DNA of 64,000 nt from Absidia repens (lineage: Eukaryota; Mucoromycota; Mucoromycetes; Mucorales; Cunninghamellaceae), in the NCBI GenBank assembly GCA_002105175.1, contig MCGE01000007.1, forward strand, positions 1,302,001-1,366,000, in the 5' to 3' direction. Below, piece after piece: positions 35,575 to 47,694 of the stretch; within the stretch, counting starts at the first letter, position 1; the number at the start of each line of letters is the position of its first letter. Under the pieces are notes generated by a model that did not search any database, was not told where the DNA came from, and saw only the letters and a list, made by a program, of their open reading frames with translations. A program made the position numbers and the translations under genes.

Positions 35575-37230
35575 TACTTTTGGGTTGGATAGTAAAAATA
35601 AAGTAAAGTGTGGCAAGAAGGAAAAAAAGTGGAAAGAAAAGGAAAAAAAAAGAAAAAAACGTGGAGTCTTTTTTTTAAAGGAGAGAGAAAAAAAAATTGA
35701 GCCTTTCCAAATTGGGAACAAATCGAAATACTACATAAATTCATAGCGGATCAGCCCTCCTGTCACTTTTTTCAACTAGAATTATCAATATACAATACAC
35801 ACTATAGTAATAATAATTATAAGGGGCTCAGAGGAGAGAGGTCGGAGAATCGATCATTGTCATCTATCCTACCCGCCTTTTTTTTTTTTTACTTTAGTAA
35901 ATTGTGTATATACATCTCATTGTTACATTATTCACGAAAAAAAATCCAAGTGAGTAGATAAAAATAGATTTCAATGACGCTGTATGTGCTGTACTTTGAT
36001 TTATATAATGCAAGTACATAAAACAGTAAACACATTATCGTCCAGCAGCTTCAGTGATTGTATGAGCATGTACTTTTTTGGGAGTCCGCCTATGAAATAC
36101 ATTAGTTGAACTTTATACTGTCATTTGATAGGCACATCTTTAAGGCAAACCATAAATAATTATCATGGTACTTTTTTTTTTGGCAAAAGTGACTTGGTAT
36201 TTATGAGTGATTATTATATTTTAGCAATGAAGGCTCCGCATTAAGATTATAAAAATGTCTAGTAAGCTTTGGTCCTTCCCACTCCCATTATTGAAACACC
36301 GCCCTTTCTTAGATCACGTCCTTTTTTTTTTTTTTCTCACTCTCTCTCTCTCGTTCTTGATCATCAAATGCATCTGCGTATTATACACTAGTATATATTT
36401 TACCACCTTTTATTTATCCATTCTACTACAAAATGAAATAAAAAAAAAAAGTTTTGGACTCTCATTCTCTCACTGTGACCCCTGCTTTGCCCCCTCCCCC
36501 TTTCTTCAGTTCTCCCCTCCCTTTCCTTCCCCCAGCCTCCTGACCCCTTTCGATTTTTTTATTCTCACAATAATTTATTGTTTCTGGTACTATTTTTTTT
36601 TCTGTTTATATATGCACTATAAACCGACCATATGATGGATTGTTCGAATGTCAAGATGGAATTCTGAACTCCAAGAACGGACGCCACTGATAGGTAAAGT
36701 TATTACTACTGTATGCATATGATAGTCGCCCAATCCTTATAGTCTTTAATATATTATTAGAAAAGGTGTTTACTGGTTTTTTATACGATATTGTTCTGTA
36801 TTGTATAGTATATACTAGATTCACTGAGAAAGACTTGGTGTGAATTATCAAACCCAGCCCAGCCCTATTAACCCTAGTCTTCAAGTAAGTAATAAAAACA
36901 CATTCCCTCGGCATGTACAAAGGAAAACTGTCAAATTACTGCTCATACTTACATATTATAGGCTATTTCACATAATTAAGGTGGATATTGAAATTGGATT
37001 TTCGATGGGTAAGTATATATATCACGGACACGCAATGTCATTTACCTACAGGATGCATGCTGACAAGTTTTTGATGGTTGGATATATTGTATGTGATTGA
37101 TTTATTTATGCAGAACAACCTTCAAGAAAGCTATTAAAGTGTCGGGAACTCTATGGTAAGAAACGGAGGGGAAAAAAAAAAAGGTTCAGTAATGATGAGT
37201 ATGCCAAGAGAAGAATAAATCTAGCCTTCA

Positions 37231-37263
<33 letters not shown>

Positions 37264-37607
37264 GATAGGAAACGAATGAACATATTGACTTTTCGGCGTT
37301 ATCCAAGTGTCGAATCAACATGTACGCCACTTGCAGAAACATGGAATTATCTCCTCTACCAACCGCCTCAACACTAACATCATCATCAACAATAACCATC
37401 TGAATAAACGCACCACACACCATCATTTACCAATGAGATGACGGCGATACTGAATTATATGCTTCTTATATGGAAGGATTGGACCCCGTCTTCCTTCTAT
37501 ATGTATATTTGGAGTAACACCAATCAACTAGCTGCCCCGACAAACCTTAATCAACAGGAACGACTTCTTTTTTATCATCGACCATCGTCAACACACAAGC
37601 AAGTACC
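35575..37607. other. 2-kb gap with no confident gene
   Basis: AT-rich region holding T-tracts and pyrimidine-rich blocks (36300-36600). Short open splice-like segments exist at about 36962-37010, 37113-37155 and 37269 onward (plus), and at 36035-36089 (minus, a frame ending in TPKKVHAHTITEAAGR). None could be assembled into a recognisable protein. A T34 tract lies near 37231-37262. Confidence 0.4.
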
Positions 37608-38771
37608 ATGAAACGCTCTAAGTTGGTCAAAAAAGAAGAAACTGATCTACTAGTTGCTCTGTATCTTTTGGAAAACAATTGCAAGAAGGTAAGAATCAAA
37701 AATAAAAAATAAAATTAAGGAGAAAGGAAAAGAGGGAGAAAAGAGGGGAGTTATCAAAAAAGGAAAGAGGAGACAATAGGTACGGGTGACAAGTATGGAT
37801 GTTGTTAAACTTTTCATATGTTGTTATTAGGTATATAGGTGCTGGGAGCGGGTGGGTGCACATTTATTATATTGAAAGCGATGATATCGATGGCACGGAT
37901 AAGGGTTATCGTGATCTTCTTCTCTATATCTATGATTCTCCTGTTAAAACGGGAGTTCACATTCATTTTCTAAATATGACCTTCTTTTCTTCTATCCATC
38001 ATATCTTGTAGATCCACTACTTGCTTGCTTACTTGTGTATGTATTACGGTATGTACGTATATATACACATGTATGTATGTATTTGGAAGAAAACACAAAA
38101 ATGGGATGCGATGGCTACACAACAAATGGATATATTGGATGACTTTGCTAAAATACGATTCATTGCAGGTAATAAGAAAAAACAAAATATGATACATTAT
38201 TGAACTAATAATTAAACATGGAACGAAATGACGACGATGGTATGTTGTTTTAGGAACTCTCCAAAGGTGTCAAAATCTGCAATCAAATATCATGCAATGG
38301 AAACCACTAGTGATCTGGTCTATATAGGAAATCAGGGTGCTCCACAGAACAAGAAAAAACAGAGATATCTAGTTATCATTCGACTTGCATGTTTTTTTTT
38401 TTATTTTATTAACCATTCTTCTCTTTTTAGATATAATGATCGACACAAAGTATCCTTTTATACAAAAATTCATGAAACTGCAAGAAGAAAAACAAGGTCC
38501 TAAATTGAAAGAAAAACATTTATATGTACAAGATACTGGACTTGGTTGTTTTTGTTTACTATTATGTTTGTTTGTTATAGGTAATCGACTCCTTAACTCT
38601 ATTTGACAAGTTTTACCATATTGCTCTTGGGGGATCAACTTTAAAGTATTCATACATATACATATAAATATACACATATACTATTTATCTATAAAACTGA
38701 TTTGTCTCCTTTTGGCTTAGGAACCACTGACCCGTTGGGTGAAACAAAAATGTGACCTGAAATCAAGATAG
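37608..38771 (+). CDS. Candidate intron-rich gene with Myb/SANT-like N-terminus (tentative)
   Basis: Starts MKRSKLVKKEETDLLVALYL (37608-37688, GTAAG donor). Further splice-compatible exons follow in frame: one with KWDAMATQQMDILDDFAKI (about 38091-38168), one with TLQRCQNLQSNIMQWKPLV (about 38254-38310), one with MIDTKYPFIQKFMKLQEEKQ (about 38430-38526), one with VIDSLTLFDKFYHIALGG (38581-38645), and a last exon EPLTRWVKQKCDLKSR and stop (38721-38771). The first blocks resemble the helix pattern of Myb/SANT-like DNA-binding domains (Myb_DNA-bind_3 type, often transposon-linked), which is only my inference. Not every junction is certain, particularly the one after WKPLV, so this may be a relic. 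No name is assigned. Confidence 0.3.
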
Positions 38772-39498
38772 CTGGAAAGAAAAAAATAAAGGGTGCTACC
38801 ATGGTAAGTTTGACGTGTGTACGTGTGGATGGATGAGGAAAATTAAGGGAAACAAAGAAAAAAAAAAAAAAAAAAAAGTCTAATTGATTATTTTATTATA
38901 TTTTTAGGAAGAAAACTTATAGGACAAGATGGCGATCTACCAGTGTGATAGGAATTAGTTTATTATTATTATTAGTAGTATTATTATTAGACTATTAGAC
39001 TTTCTCGGCCCTTCACTTTGTATAGATTACCTCTCCTTCTTCTTTAACTCCTTACACGTTATGACAATTAATAAAACCATGGATCATCTTTATAAAAATC
39101 ATTGACTTTTGAATTGTTTTTTATCTTTTTCATTCTTTTGATTCTCTTTTTCCTTCGTCTCCCCTTTTATCACTCTCTCTCCATTTCTTTCTCCCTCCCA
39201 ACCACCCCTTCCCATTCCTTTCCTTCAAAGCACATTCTTTTTTAAAATACACATTTTACATTGCGCCGTCTTTCTTTCCTTCTTTTACCTTTTTATTATT
39301 ATTATTATTCCTAATACACTGTAAATCGCCATACACAAACACAAAATTATCAAAAAGTAGTATTCACTCACTTCGATTCCTTGTCCCTCTCTCGCTTCTC
39401 CTTAAAAAAACGTTTACATCGCTCACTATCAAACTATCACCACCCCTTCTAACTATCGTACTCCTCATCGTTCAAACTCTTTTTTTATACATACATAT
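38772..39498. other. Intergenic, promoter side of coiled-coil orphan
   Basis: AT-rich with TTA triplet runs near 38960-38990 and 39295-39310 and a pyrimidine-rich leader before 39499. No gene is seen. Confidence 0.5.
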
Positions 39499-42119
39499 AT
39501 GACAATGACGACCCAAACTTCTTTTAATTCTACGCCTATATTACTTCAACCACCCAACATCACTTCATCATCGTTGACGATGATGGATGACCATACCAAC
39601 CAACACACTACAACAGAACAAGATATCTTGGCCAATATGTACTATGTAAGTGGTCGATATATATATTAGAAACTGCGTGATGACGGTAAAATGTTTGAAT
39701 GCTCATCGTTTTTTTTATTTTATTTTTTTCTTATGCAATCCTGCATTGCTGTTTCTATTTTGACTCCGCCTACATAAATTATATATGACTTTTTTATAAT
39801 TTTCCCTCTCTTTCTTCTTTTCTTTTTTTTTTTTCTAAAAAAAATATAATTACAAATCGAAACACCGCCTCCGCTGTCTTTCATTATCCCCTCTCACATT
39901 TCACACTCATACACACTATTCACCATTCATTTCAATTCGCAATCACGGTTTTATCACCCACAGGTATCATCATCGACCTATGGTTCTCAGTATTCGTTAC
40001 AACAAAACGACGGTGATGACGATGATGATGAAGATATGATCATGCCGGTGCCTCAACATCTCGATTCCGAACAAATCAATTATGAATTTCCGCTTCGATC
40101 ACATTTGAAAGCATTGGCCTACCTCGATCAACTTCAAGAAGAGTACTCTTTTTTCGACGAAACATCCTTCACCTCTCTTACTAATGATTCCTCTTCCTCT
40201 TCGTCTTCTACTTCCTTTTTGTCGGGATACTTTGATCATCATCAACAAGAAAACACCTCCATTACCACCCCATTAGACAATATCAACTACTCGACCTTCT
40301 TTTCAACGTTGACCGATGAAAAAGAAGATGACCTCGACCTTACCCGCATCCACCATCATCACATGCTCACTCAACATCACCACCAACAACAAACATTTCA
40401 TCAAACTTCCTCTTCTTCCTACAACAATCAATCTCATCATGGGATTCAGGAGGGGGAACGATCGGCCTCTTCACTTGATACGACATCAGCATCGGTTGTG
40501 GTGGATGATAATCGACTTTCTCCTCTTCAATTACCCGCTCAAGCTGCTCATCTTCTTCAAAGGGAACAATCTTATGAATCTACTTCTACGATTACCAAGA
40601 ATGCAATGGTCGCACCACAATCGTTTTTAGCCACGCCTGCGTACAAGACTAACAACGTTGATCCTTCTGCTTTTGTCCAACCCTCTTCCATTCGTAAGTT
40701 GACTTTTTTAGAATAGAATTTGGGGGCGGAGCGTCATTATGGAATGGGGCAACTTTTTTCGATCAGCCTTTCTCCCGCTCATCCCCCCCCCTTCTTTTCT
40801 TTTTTGGTTCCTTTCTCACTCAAAACTTTTTTTTAGACGCTCATTCAAGGTTGAATTCTTTGGAAAGTGTGGACCTGCCTATTATTATTAGTGAAACAGA
40901 ACCTATTCAAGAGCAAGACAACGATGATGGTAGTAGCTTGACTAGCGATGACTTGTATCCACCACAACGGGTTGTTATTATCAGACTCAACAAACGCAAC
41001 AAGCAATTTGATAGACGCTGCCCAACTTCCTTAACTCATCTCGCTAGTGATGAAGGTTATGATGATGAAGATCAAGATGGCGGTAAACTCGGAGGTCATG
41101 GGTGTGAAATAGAATCAGCCTCAGTGTTCCTGCCATTGGATGAATTGGACGATGATGAAGAAGACTATGATAACCTCGTGGCTCCTCCTCCTGCTCCAAG
41201 GTCGGTCACTGGTGGTGGATTATGGACCAACATCCAGCAACAACAACAATGGACACAGCGAATTGAACAGTTGGAGCGACAAGTGGATGAAGAACGGGCA
41301 ATGCGACAGGCGTTTGAAAAGGCGATGGAGGATATGACGGTATTAATGGATCAGCAACAAAAAGTACTGTATGACCGCTTGGAGCAAGAAATTAACATGC
41401 GTCAGGCGTATGAACACAAAATGCAACAAACCCTGGCTCACGTTGAACCCCTAGAATGTCGACTGGAAAAGGAAACTGCCTCCCGCATACAATTGGAGGA
41501 AACCATGGTGCATGTTTTGGATCAACTAGAACTACTGCATTCTCAACACCATCAACACGTCAATGACGATACAATTCTACACAACCGTATGCAAAAGAAA
41601 TTGGATAAAGCACTCGATGGTATTAGTGAATTATCAACAGCAACAACTCCAGCACCGCCAACATCAGCGACCCCATCTCATCAAAAGAACGCCATCTCCA
41701 CCAATCCCTCCAAACATCATGCTTCCGCATCATCAGTATCATCAGTCACCAATACAACAATGTCATCTAGAACCACCACTGATAGGATGAAACCAGCTGC
41801 AAGATCCAATGCGACGTCGTTCAATCATGCCGCCGGCGCCGCCGCTGCTTCCGGAACTACCGCCAACACTAATCCGCCACGTAGTAGGACAACTGTAACA
41901 GCATCATCAGCAGCATCAACAACAACAAACAAACCAAAAAATTCAATTATGCCAGCATCTGCATCAGTGTCAAGACGAAGCAAATTCCCCAACAACAAAA
42001 ATAACAACAAAAGTATCAGTCGATCAACAAAAACGCCTACAGTCAAAAATGGCGGTGGTGGTAACGGTAGTGGTCCGGACTCTCATTCTTCTTCTCGGCG
42101 TTTGGTATTCCATCGATAG
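39499..42119 (+). CDS. Disordered coiled-coil protein of unknown function
   Basis: A 719-residue protein from three exons (39499-39645, 39964-40693, 40837-42119). I do not recognise the family. The first 350 residues are Ser/Thr/His/Gln rich with acidic patches. A short conserved-looking stretch YEFPLRSHLKALAYLDQLQE lies near residue 75. A heptad-patterned coiled coil runs from about 425 to 540 (RIEQLERQVDEERAMRQAFE; EQEINMRQAYEHKMQQTLAH; LEKETASRIQLEETMVHVLD). The tail is Ser/Thr/Ala/Asn rich and basic, ending SSSRRLVFHR. There is no membrane segment. The composition suggests a cytoskeletal, cell-polarity or signalling scaffold, but that is speculation. The 3' region has a TTA-repeat tract and AATAAA at 42493-42498. 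Confidence 0.78.
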
Positions 42120-42274
42120 ACATACTCCCACACTACCTCCCCTTTTTTTATTATTAGTACTTTATTCATATTTGCATCTATATACCTTTTTCTTTTTTTT
42201 TCATTTGCCCCTTCCTATCAATCGTTCTCCTATTACGCTCCCTCCCTCTTCCCTTTTTTGTATGTTGTTTTTTT

Positions 42275-42309
<35 letters not shown>

Positions 42310-43719
42310 GGCATTCCCTCTCTATACCTCTTTTTTTTTTTTTTTCTGCATTGATCATTTCTCTCATTCGTCATTTAGTCTTATTATTATTATCATTATT
42401 ATTATTATTATTATTATTATCACCATTATTATTATTATTATTTTTATTATTATTATTATTCTCTTACACATTACAAAATTTTAATACTACCAAATAAAAG
42501 ACCAATAAAAAAAATCATTGTCTTCATTTTTGTTATTGCTATGTATGCTATTCGTCTGGGTCTTTTTATTTTATGCTATAATAGGATAAGGGTTACATTT
42601 GACATGTAATAAAACACTTCCACATACATCGTCTAAACAAACATGCATTACCTTGCTCGTCATTGGTGGATGAGATATCAACTTACAATGCTGATTTTAA
42701 TACTTGAAAGGTCATCTTTGGGCCCAATCACACTTTGTCTGTCATCAACTGACATTAGTGCCAAAAAAAAAAAAAAAAGAAAAACCTTCCCAAAAAAAAG
42801 AGGGGGAGGGTGTTTTCTCCGATCATATATCGGTTTCGATCACCGCGACATTTCCTCACCCCTCCCCCTAAAAAAAAAGTGTGGTCAATGTATGCTTACC
42901 GTATGGGTTACCCATTTTTTATGGTTAATTGTCATCACCCTCTTCCCTCTCATTCACTCGCTCGCTTTGTTTCTTTTTCCCCTTTTTTTGACCCTTTCCC
43001 CTTTCTCATGACCTTTTTCTCTTTTATGTGTGATTGCGTGTGTGTGTGTGTGTGTGGGTGGGTGGGTGGGTGTCTATATATTTTTATCATCTTGTGATTA
43101 TCGAGATAATGCTAGGTTGTAGCCATTAACCTACCTTCCCTCCGTTTTTTCTTGACAGGTTTTCATGCAAAAAGAGAAATACACTACTCTTTTAAGCTAG
43201 TCGTTTATTCAAAAGGTAACTCCATCATGCTTTTATTTTTTTTCGGGAGAGATGGATAATAGCGCTACAAGTCGTCGTACAAATTAAATAGGACAAAAGC
43301 TTTTTTTCTTTACCCCACAAAATTGATCTTCACCACCCCTTTTTTCTGGTGATATGATACCACTCTGGAAATAGCGGGCGTGCAAGGGCGGGAATGATAA
43401 ACCGGTGTGGACTTGTTTATTTTCACCTTGCTTCCCCTACAAGTACAAATTAAAAAAAAAAAAGGATAGTCTAAATCGATCAGCAACATCATCATCATAT
43501 ACACACATTTGAACAAAATAAAAAGTCCGGATTGCAATTATATTTTATTGTTGAAAAAAAAAAGGGGGGGAAGGGGAGACCAGTATACTTGATTGAAAGG
43601 GTAGGTATATTCATTTTCTAAATATGAGGGGCGATAAATATATACAAATATTATCAACATTGTAGCTAAATATACTAGTTCTAAAAATTCAAATATACTA
43701 CTAAAAAGGAGAGGGGATG
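42120..43719. other. Gene-free intergenic DNA with microsatellites
   Basis: Contains the 3' untranslated region of the coiled-coil gene with T-tracts (42280-42304), an ATT/TTA triplet microsatellite (about 42380-42465), AATAAA at 42493-42498, and a GT/GGT run near 43038-43070. Beyond that I see only AT-rich DNA. Confidence 0.55.
42380..42465. repeat. (TTA)n triplet microsatellite
   Basis: Interrupted TTA/ATT triplets over about 85 bases in the 3' region of the coiled-coil gene. Confidence 0.85.
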
Positions 43720-43946
43720 TCAAAGGTGTTTCAAGACAGACCGCCAAAGTCCTAGGAGTAATAAGCCAATCACGCATACAGCCAAACAAGGTAGTCTCCA
43801 GAATTTCAACCCGTCCAAAAATGGTCGCCACTGTGATAGGCTGTAGCACTAGAAGTCAGGGTATTCTACCAAAATTAAATGAGATGCACACACAGATACG
43901 CTATCAGACACAACCGTAGACGATCCATCCACGTATACAATTCCAT
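43720..43946 (-). CDS. Candidate small membrane protein (tentative)
   Basis: On the minus strand a short frame starts MELYTWMDRLRLCLIAYLC. Across a possible small intron (weak GTGCAT donor, CTGAC branch-like word and CTAG acceptor) it continues in frame to WRPFLDGLKFWRL, then PCLAVCVIGLLLLGLW and a short basic tail to a stop at 43720-43722. The result would be about 61 residues with one strong membrane helix. The gene would sit just 3' of CSN8 on the same strand. No family is recognised and the donor is weak; it might be an untranslated region or a misread. Confidence 0.22.
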
Positions 43947-44037
43947 CAAAAGAGCACACACACATATATATATATATATACAACATACACAACGAATCAT
44001 ATACAAGCAAAATCGCTAATTCGCAAGTTTATTTCTA

Positions 44038-45182
44038 TTAAAACTTTTCCAAGTGTAAAACAATGTCTGATATAGCCGATATCTGTCCAAAATGCGAAGG
44101 TTCCCGTTGAGTTGGTTCTATAAAATCAAAACGGAGTATGAGAAAGTATTAACCCCCCCCCAATCCCAGCGGACCCCAGTGGTTCGTTCCCCTCCCATCG
44201 CCGGTCCCCCCCCCCTCGCCTGCACGCCTTTACCTCGTTTCCAGGTAGTGAATATTTGAGTTGTTGAATCATAGGACCATCCTTTTGTAGACAGCGCTGA
44301 AAGAGTGGACAAATCAAAGTGAAAAAAAAAGAAAGAAAGGTTTAGTTTTCAAAGCAACACTGGTCACAACAGATGCTCTTACACTGTACTTTTATTACCT
44401 TGAATAATATCATTTTCTTGCATTCCAAAGTAGTTGATCACATCATTCATGGTGATCGTGGTATAAGCTTTGGCGAGAAGGGCGGCGACACGTTCTCTGA
44501 TTGATTCTGTTCAAACGTACATACATACATACATGCACAAAAGTAAACGCATCAGTTTTACTGTACAGACACACACACACACACACACACTGACTGACTG
44601 ACTGACTCTTTATTTTACCTAATATATCAGGGATCATGGGTTGTAACCGTGTTGACCATCGTGCATTTTCGTTCAGTATCTTGTACGCCTCCCCGTAGTC
44701 TGTTTTCCACAACGCAGCACACACTTGCCACATATTTTCTGTTTCAGTGCTGATCGTCCAGTCGTGTGTCTTGGCAGCTTTTAGTAGTCGTTTCCGGAGG
44801 AACCGCGCAGAATGCCTATCAAAGAAAAAGTTGAATGGTTAAGAAAAAAAAATCTCTCACATAGGTCCATCCCCTCCCCTCGCTCCCAGATTGTCCTTTT
44901 CATCCTCTGTTGTTGTTTGAAGAAATACATACAGATCATCAGCAATAATGTAGCAACCCAAATAGGCAGAGTACACGTCAACCAGAGGAGTAGAAGGGGA
45001 AGCTAAAGTATCGTACTAGAAAGAATAATAAAAAACAGATGATGGATTTAGTATTCAAGACAAAACAATAGGGGGGAGAGGAGAAGGCAGGGGTTGTTCT
45101 TTCTTGTTACCGTTAATTCGTACTGTTCACATGACTTTAATAGACCAGAGTAATCTTTATTTGCAATGCATTCGTCTATCAT
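44038..45182 (-). CDS. CSN8: COP9 signalosome subunit 8
   Basis: Smallest PCI subunit of the COP9 signalosome, which removes Nedd8 from cullins. Six exons (45182-45111, 45015-44933, 44815-44619, 44506-44399, 44296-44234, 44117-44038) give 200 residues, the family size. The PCI core reads ALLAKAYTTITMNDVINYFG then ALSTKGWSYDSTTQIF, as in CSN8, with WKTDYGEAYKILNENARWS before it. The C-terminus ends ISDIVLHLEKF, matching the family's terminal helix. Start at 45182 is the first Met of the N-terminal helix; an upstream in-frame Met exists, but its frame reads through a T-tract. A GACT tetranucleotide run sits in intron 3. The SCF-type F-box protein at 20645 and CSN8 belong to the same ubiquitin pathway but are not adjacent. 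Confidence 0.85.
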
Positions 45183-45929
45183 GCTGCTTGTTGGTATGTT
45201 GCTTGACTGAAAAAAAAAAGAGGAATAAAAAAAATTGCGCATGCTGCGTGGATAAAGTCGGCGTTTGAACGTCGATATTTTCTGGGGACCATCAATCACG
45301 CATATGGCCCATCCTATTGCTTATTATTTAGTTATGGATCAAGTAATAGTCACCTTGTTTCATACTCTTCACATTGTTAGAGTTAGACTTTAACATTTAT
45401 TCCTATGGGTCTTGGACTGTTTAGCTATTCTATACAATACATTGCGTTAGTTGAGAGTTCTTTCCAGCATATTGTTCCAACGCTTCTTCTCCTACCTTTT
45501 GTTTTGGTGGGAGGAGGGGAGGGGATTTTTTAGCCAGAATTTGGTTGAAAATTTGGCAGACCTACGGGGGGCGGGTTACACTCTTTGGTTTTTATCAATT
45601 TTTGCCAATATACATATATATATATACGCATGTCTATTAAATTGCCTTTTTTAGTCATCACCATCTTGCTATTGGGGCATGTACACTTTCCATTTCTTAT
45701 CTACACAGTTAAAATAAATAATAATAATAATAACCCATTTCAATTACTTTTCTTCATGCATCCACCATGGTTTTTATTTTTATTCAAGGAGTTTCTCCTA
45801 CAATTTCTTATATTTTTGTCTGCATACATAAGCTTTTTTTCTTTTACATACACATGCGCTGTGCAGCACTGTACACTGTACAATCTCGGTATACTCATCG
45901 ATAAAATAAAGTAAACGTACGAGGAACTA
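45183..45929. other. CSN8 promoter region
   Basis: AT-rich sequence with no recognised gene, ending where the dispersed repeat copy B begins. Confidence 0.5.
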
Positions 45930-46925
45930 ATGGTAAAGATGCGAGACAAACTATTTTACAGTGAAGGGGAAAACTGAACCAGGCCGAGTTGTCCAACCTG
46001 ACTGAAAAAAGCATCAAGAGACGAACAACCATGCAACCGATGTTGAAATGGTGGTGGCTACTCTAATAATAAGAGAACCACCATGTTGCACGGCGTTGTT
46101 TGTTGTAAAATAGAAGAGATTCAAAAAACCGAGTTTGCGTTTTTTGTAATGGACAAAAAAAATATCACACCACAGAGAATGTTTCAAATCCCGCCCACGT
46201 GAAGTATTTATTTTTTTCTCTCTCCCGCCTTTTTTTTTTTTTTTTTTTTCGCTCCCTTTCTTTTTTTTTTTCTTTATTTTTTCTTCATCATTCAACTTAT
46301 ATAAGATTATATTGGACGTAGATTAATGTCAGGACTAGGTTAGAAGAGTTTTCAGCTCAGGGATTACAAGATGCATGGGGAAACCCTTTCATTTTGGATT
46401 CCGGATTTGGGAGCACCATTAGTTGGCCTTTTGGTGTCTTCATTAGCTTAATTTAGTATTAGTTTGTCCATAGTTTGTATCTACATCTGAATAAAACATG
46501 TTTATTTTACATTCTCTAATGAAATATGTCCCAATTGTCTCTCTCATGTCGTTTGCTGTAGATCTTATTTTTGACTACCATCATCCTTTTGATTAGTGCT
46601 AACCGTCGTTGTGCCTCAGCAACAGACGCTCCTACAATCTTTCTCATGTCTTGTGCATTTATATTAGCTCCCATTTTACAACTGTTTCTTTATATTAGGA
46701 TTGGCCTTTCTCTTAAATGTCACTTTGGTCTCCCTCATACTTACACTAATAGATCCCTCGTTGGGATGAACCCCCTCTCCTTTAGTTCTAGTATCTACCA
46801 AAATGCTTCAATAAAATAAGCCTTTTCAATAACATTCTCAGAATACACTGAATAATGAACAATGTCGCTATTGTAGCTGTTTGTGAGAGTCCCACTAAAT
46901 ATTTGCTTTCTAGTCCATATACTTT
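45930..46925 (+). repeat. Dispersed repeat family, copy B (plus orientation)
   Basis: About 1 kb aligned end to end with copy A: GACAAACTATTTTACAGTG (45946 region), CAAATCCCGCCCACGTGAAG (46185-46204), ATTAATGTCAGGACTAGG, GCATGGGGAAACCCTTTCAT (46373-46392), TTAGTATTAGTTTGTCCATAG, and the GTAGCTGTTTGTGAGAG block (46875 region). Copies B, C and D share the AACTT..ATAAG/TATGAGG segment before the core. It is non-coding and its ends are approximate. It directly abuts the LTR-like direct repeats to its right. Confidence 0.75.
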
Positions 46926-46954
46926 GACTTTTTTTTTTTCTTATTTTTATTTAA

Positions 46955-47590
46955 TATATATAGCCAACTTTTTTATATTCTATTTTTTTTTTTTTATCTT
47001 TAGACTTTTTTATTTTACTCAATTACCAATAAACTCAGTACAAAAGTTACTTAACCACCAAATTCTTTATTATTTCTATTAAATCATAGAAACCCCCCAT
47101 ATTCTTTTTTGACTTCAAAGTTCGCTTTTATTTTTGTGTGTTATGCACTTCCTTTTATTTTATTGCATTAACATAGGTCCACACTATTATTTTTTAAACT
47201 TCTTTTATTTCAAGTTGGACTTTATCTACAAAAGTTCTGGCACTCACTGCTTATAATCAAATATAAATTTGGTGCTCTCTATCTATTTTCAAGACTACAG
47301 TCAAATAAACAAAAAAGGACAATTTCAAATGCCGATTCAGGGGAAAAATATCTTTTTGATCTTCGCTACAAATCCGTTCAAATAAGAACAAGAATACTCT
47401 TATACACCCTCATACATTATACATCTGGTGTAAAACATAGCCATAACTGAAGCTTTAACAAAAAGGTTGAATCAGCACCGTTGCTGCCTATATCAAACTC
47501 AAAAGTAGCCGTAACACCAAGGATAATCAAAGCAACTTAATCAACCCATAAAAATATAAAAACCACAAAAACACTACTGTCGAGGATCGG
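46955..47590. repeat. LTR-like direct repeat, unit 1
   Basis: A diverged partner of the unit at 47695-48250. Shared blocks in the same order are a TATATATAG start, CAGTACAAA..TT..TTAACCACCAAAT, the TTTTGTGTGTTATGCACTT versus CTGTGTGTTATACACTT block, GGACTTTATCTACAAAAGTTCTGG, and an A-rich end with CAACCCA..AAAACATAAAAA. The pair may be two old solo LTRs, a tandem duplication, or an LTR pair whose interior has been lost. Confidence 0.6.
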
Positions 47591-47650
47591 CCTCTGACCA
47601 TCCCCTGACCTCTGGCTATGCCGTGACTGGTTTTCATGCTGACCGATGTT

Positions 47651-47680
47651 GACAAGTGTCGACAAGTGTCGACAAGTGTC
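47651..47680. repeat. Three tandem copies of GACAAGTGTC
   Basis: Exactly three consecutive 10-bp units, each nearly palindromic (GACA-AG-TGTC), flanked by partial copies. The spacing of one helical turn and the position about 50 bases upstream of a TATA box suggest a transcription factor binding array (inference). Confidence 0.85.
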
Positions 47681-47694
47681 GTCCTGCACCACCC

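Noticed and set aside
36035..36089. Minus-strand open segment ending TPKKVHAHTITEAAGR with a plausible acceptor
   Set aside because: Looks like a last exon, but no upstream exon could be joined to it and no family was recognised.
36962..37283. Plus-strand chain of short segments (FHIIKVDIEIGFSMG, EQPSRKLLKCRELYG) with compatible splice sites
   Set aside because: Phases agree over two introns, but no credible first exon or homologous protein was found.
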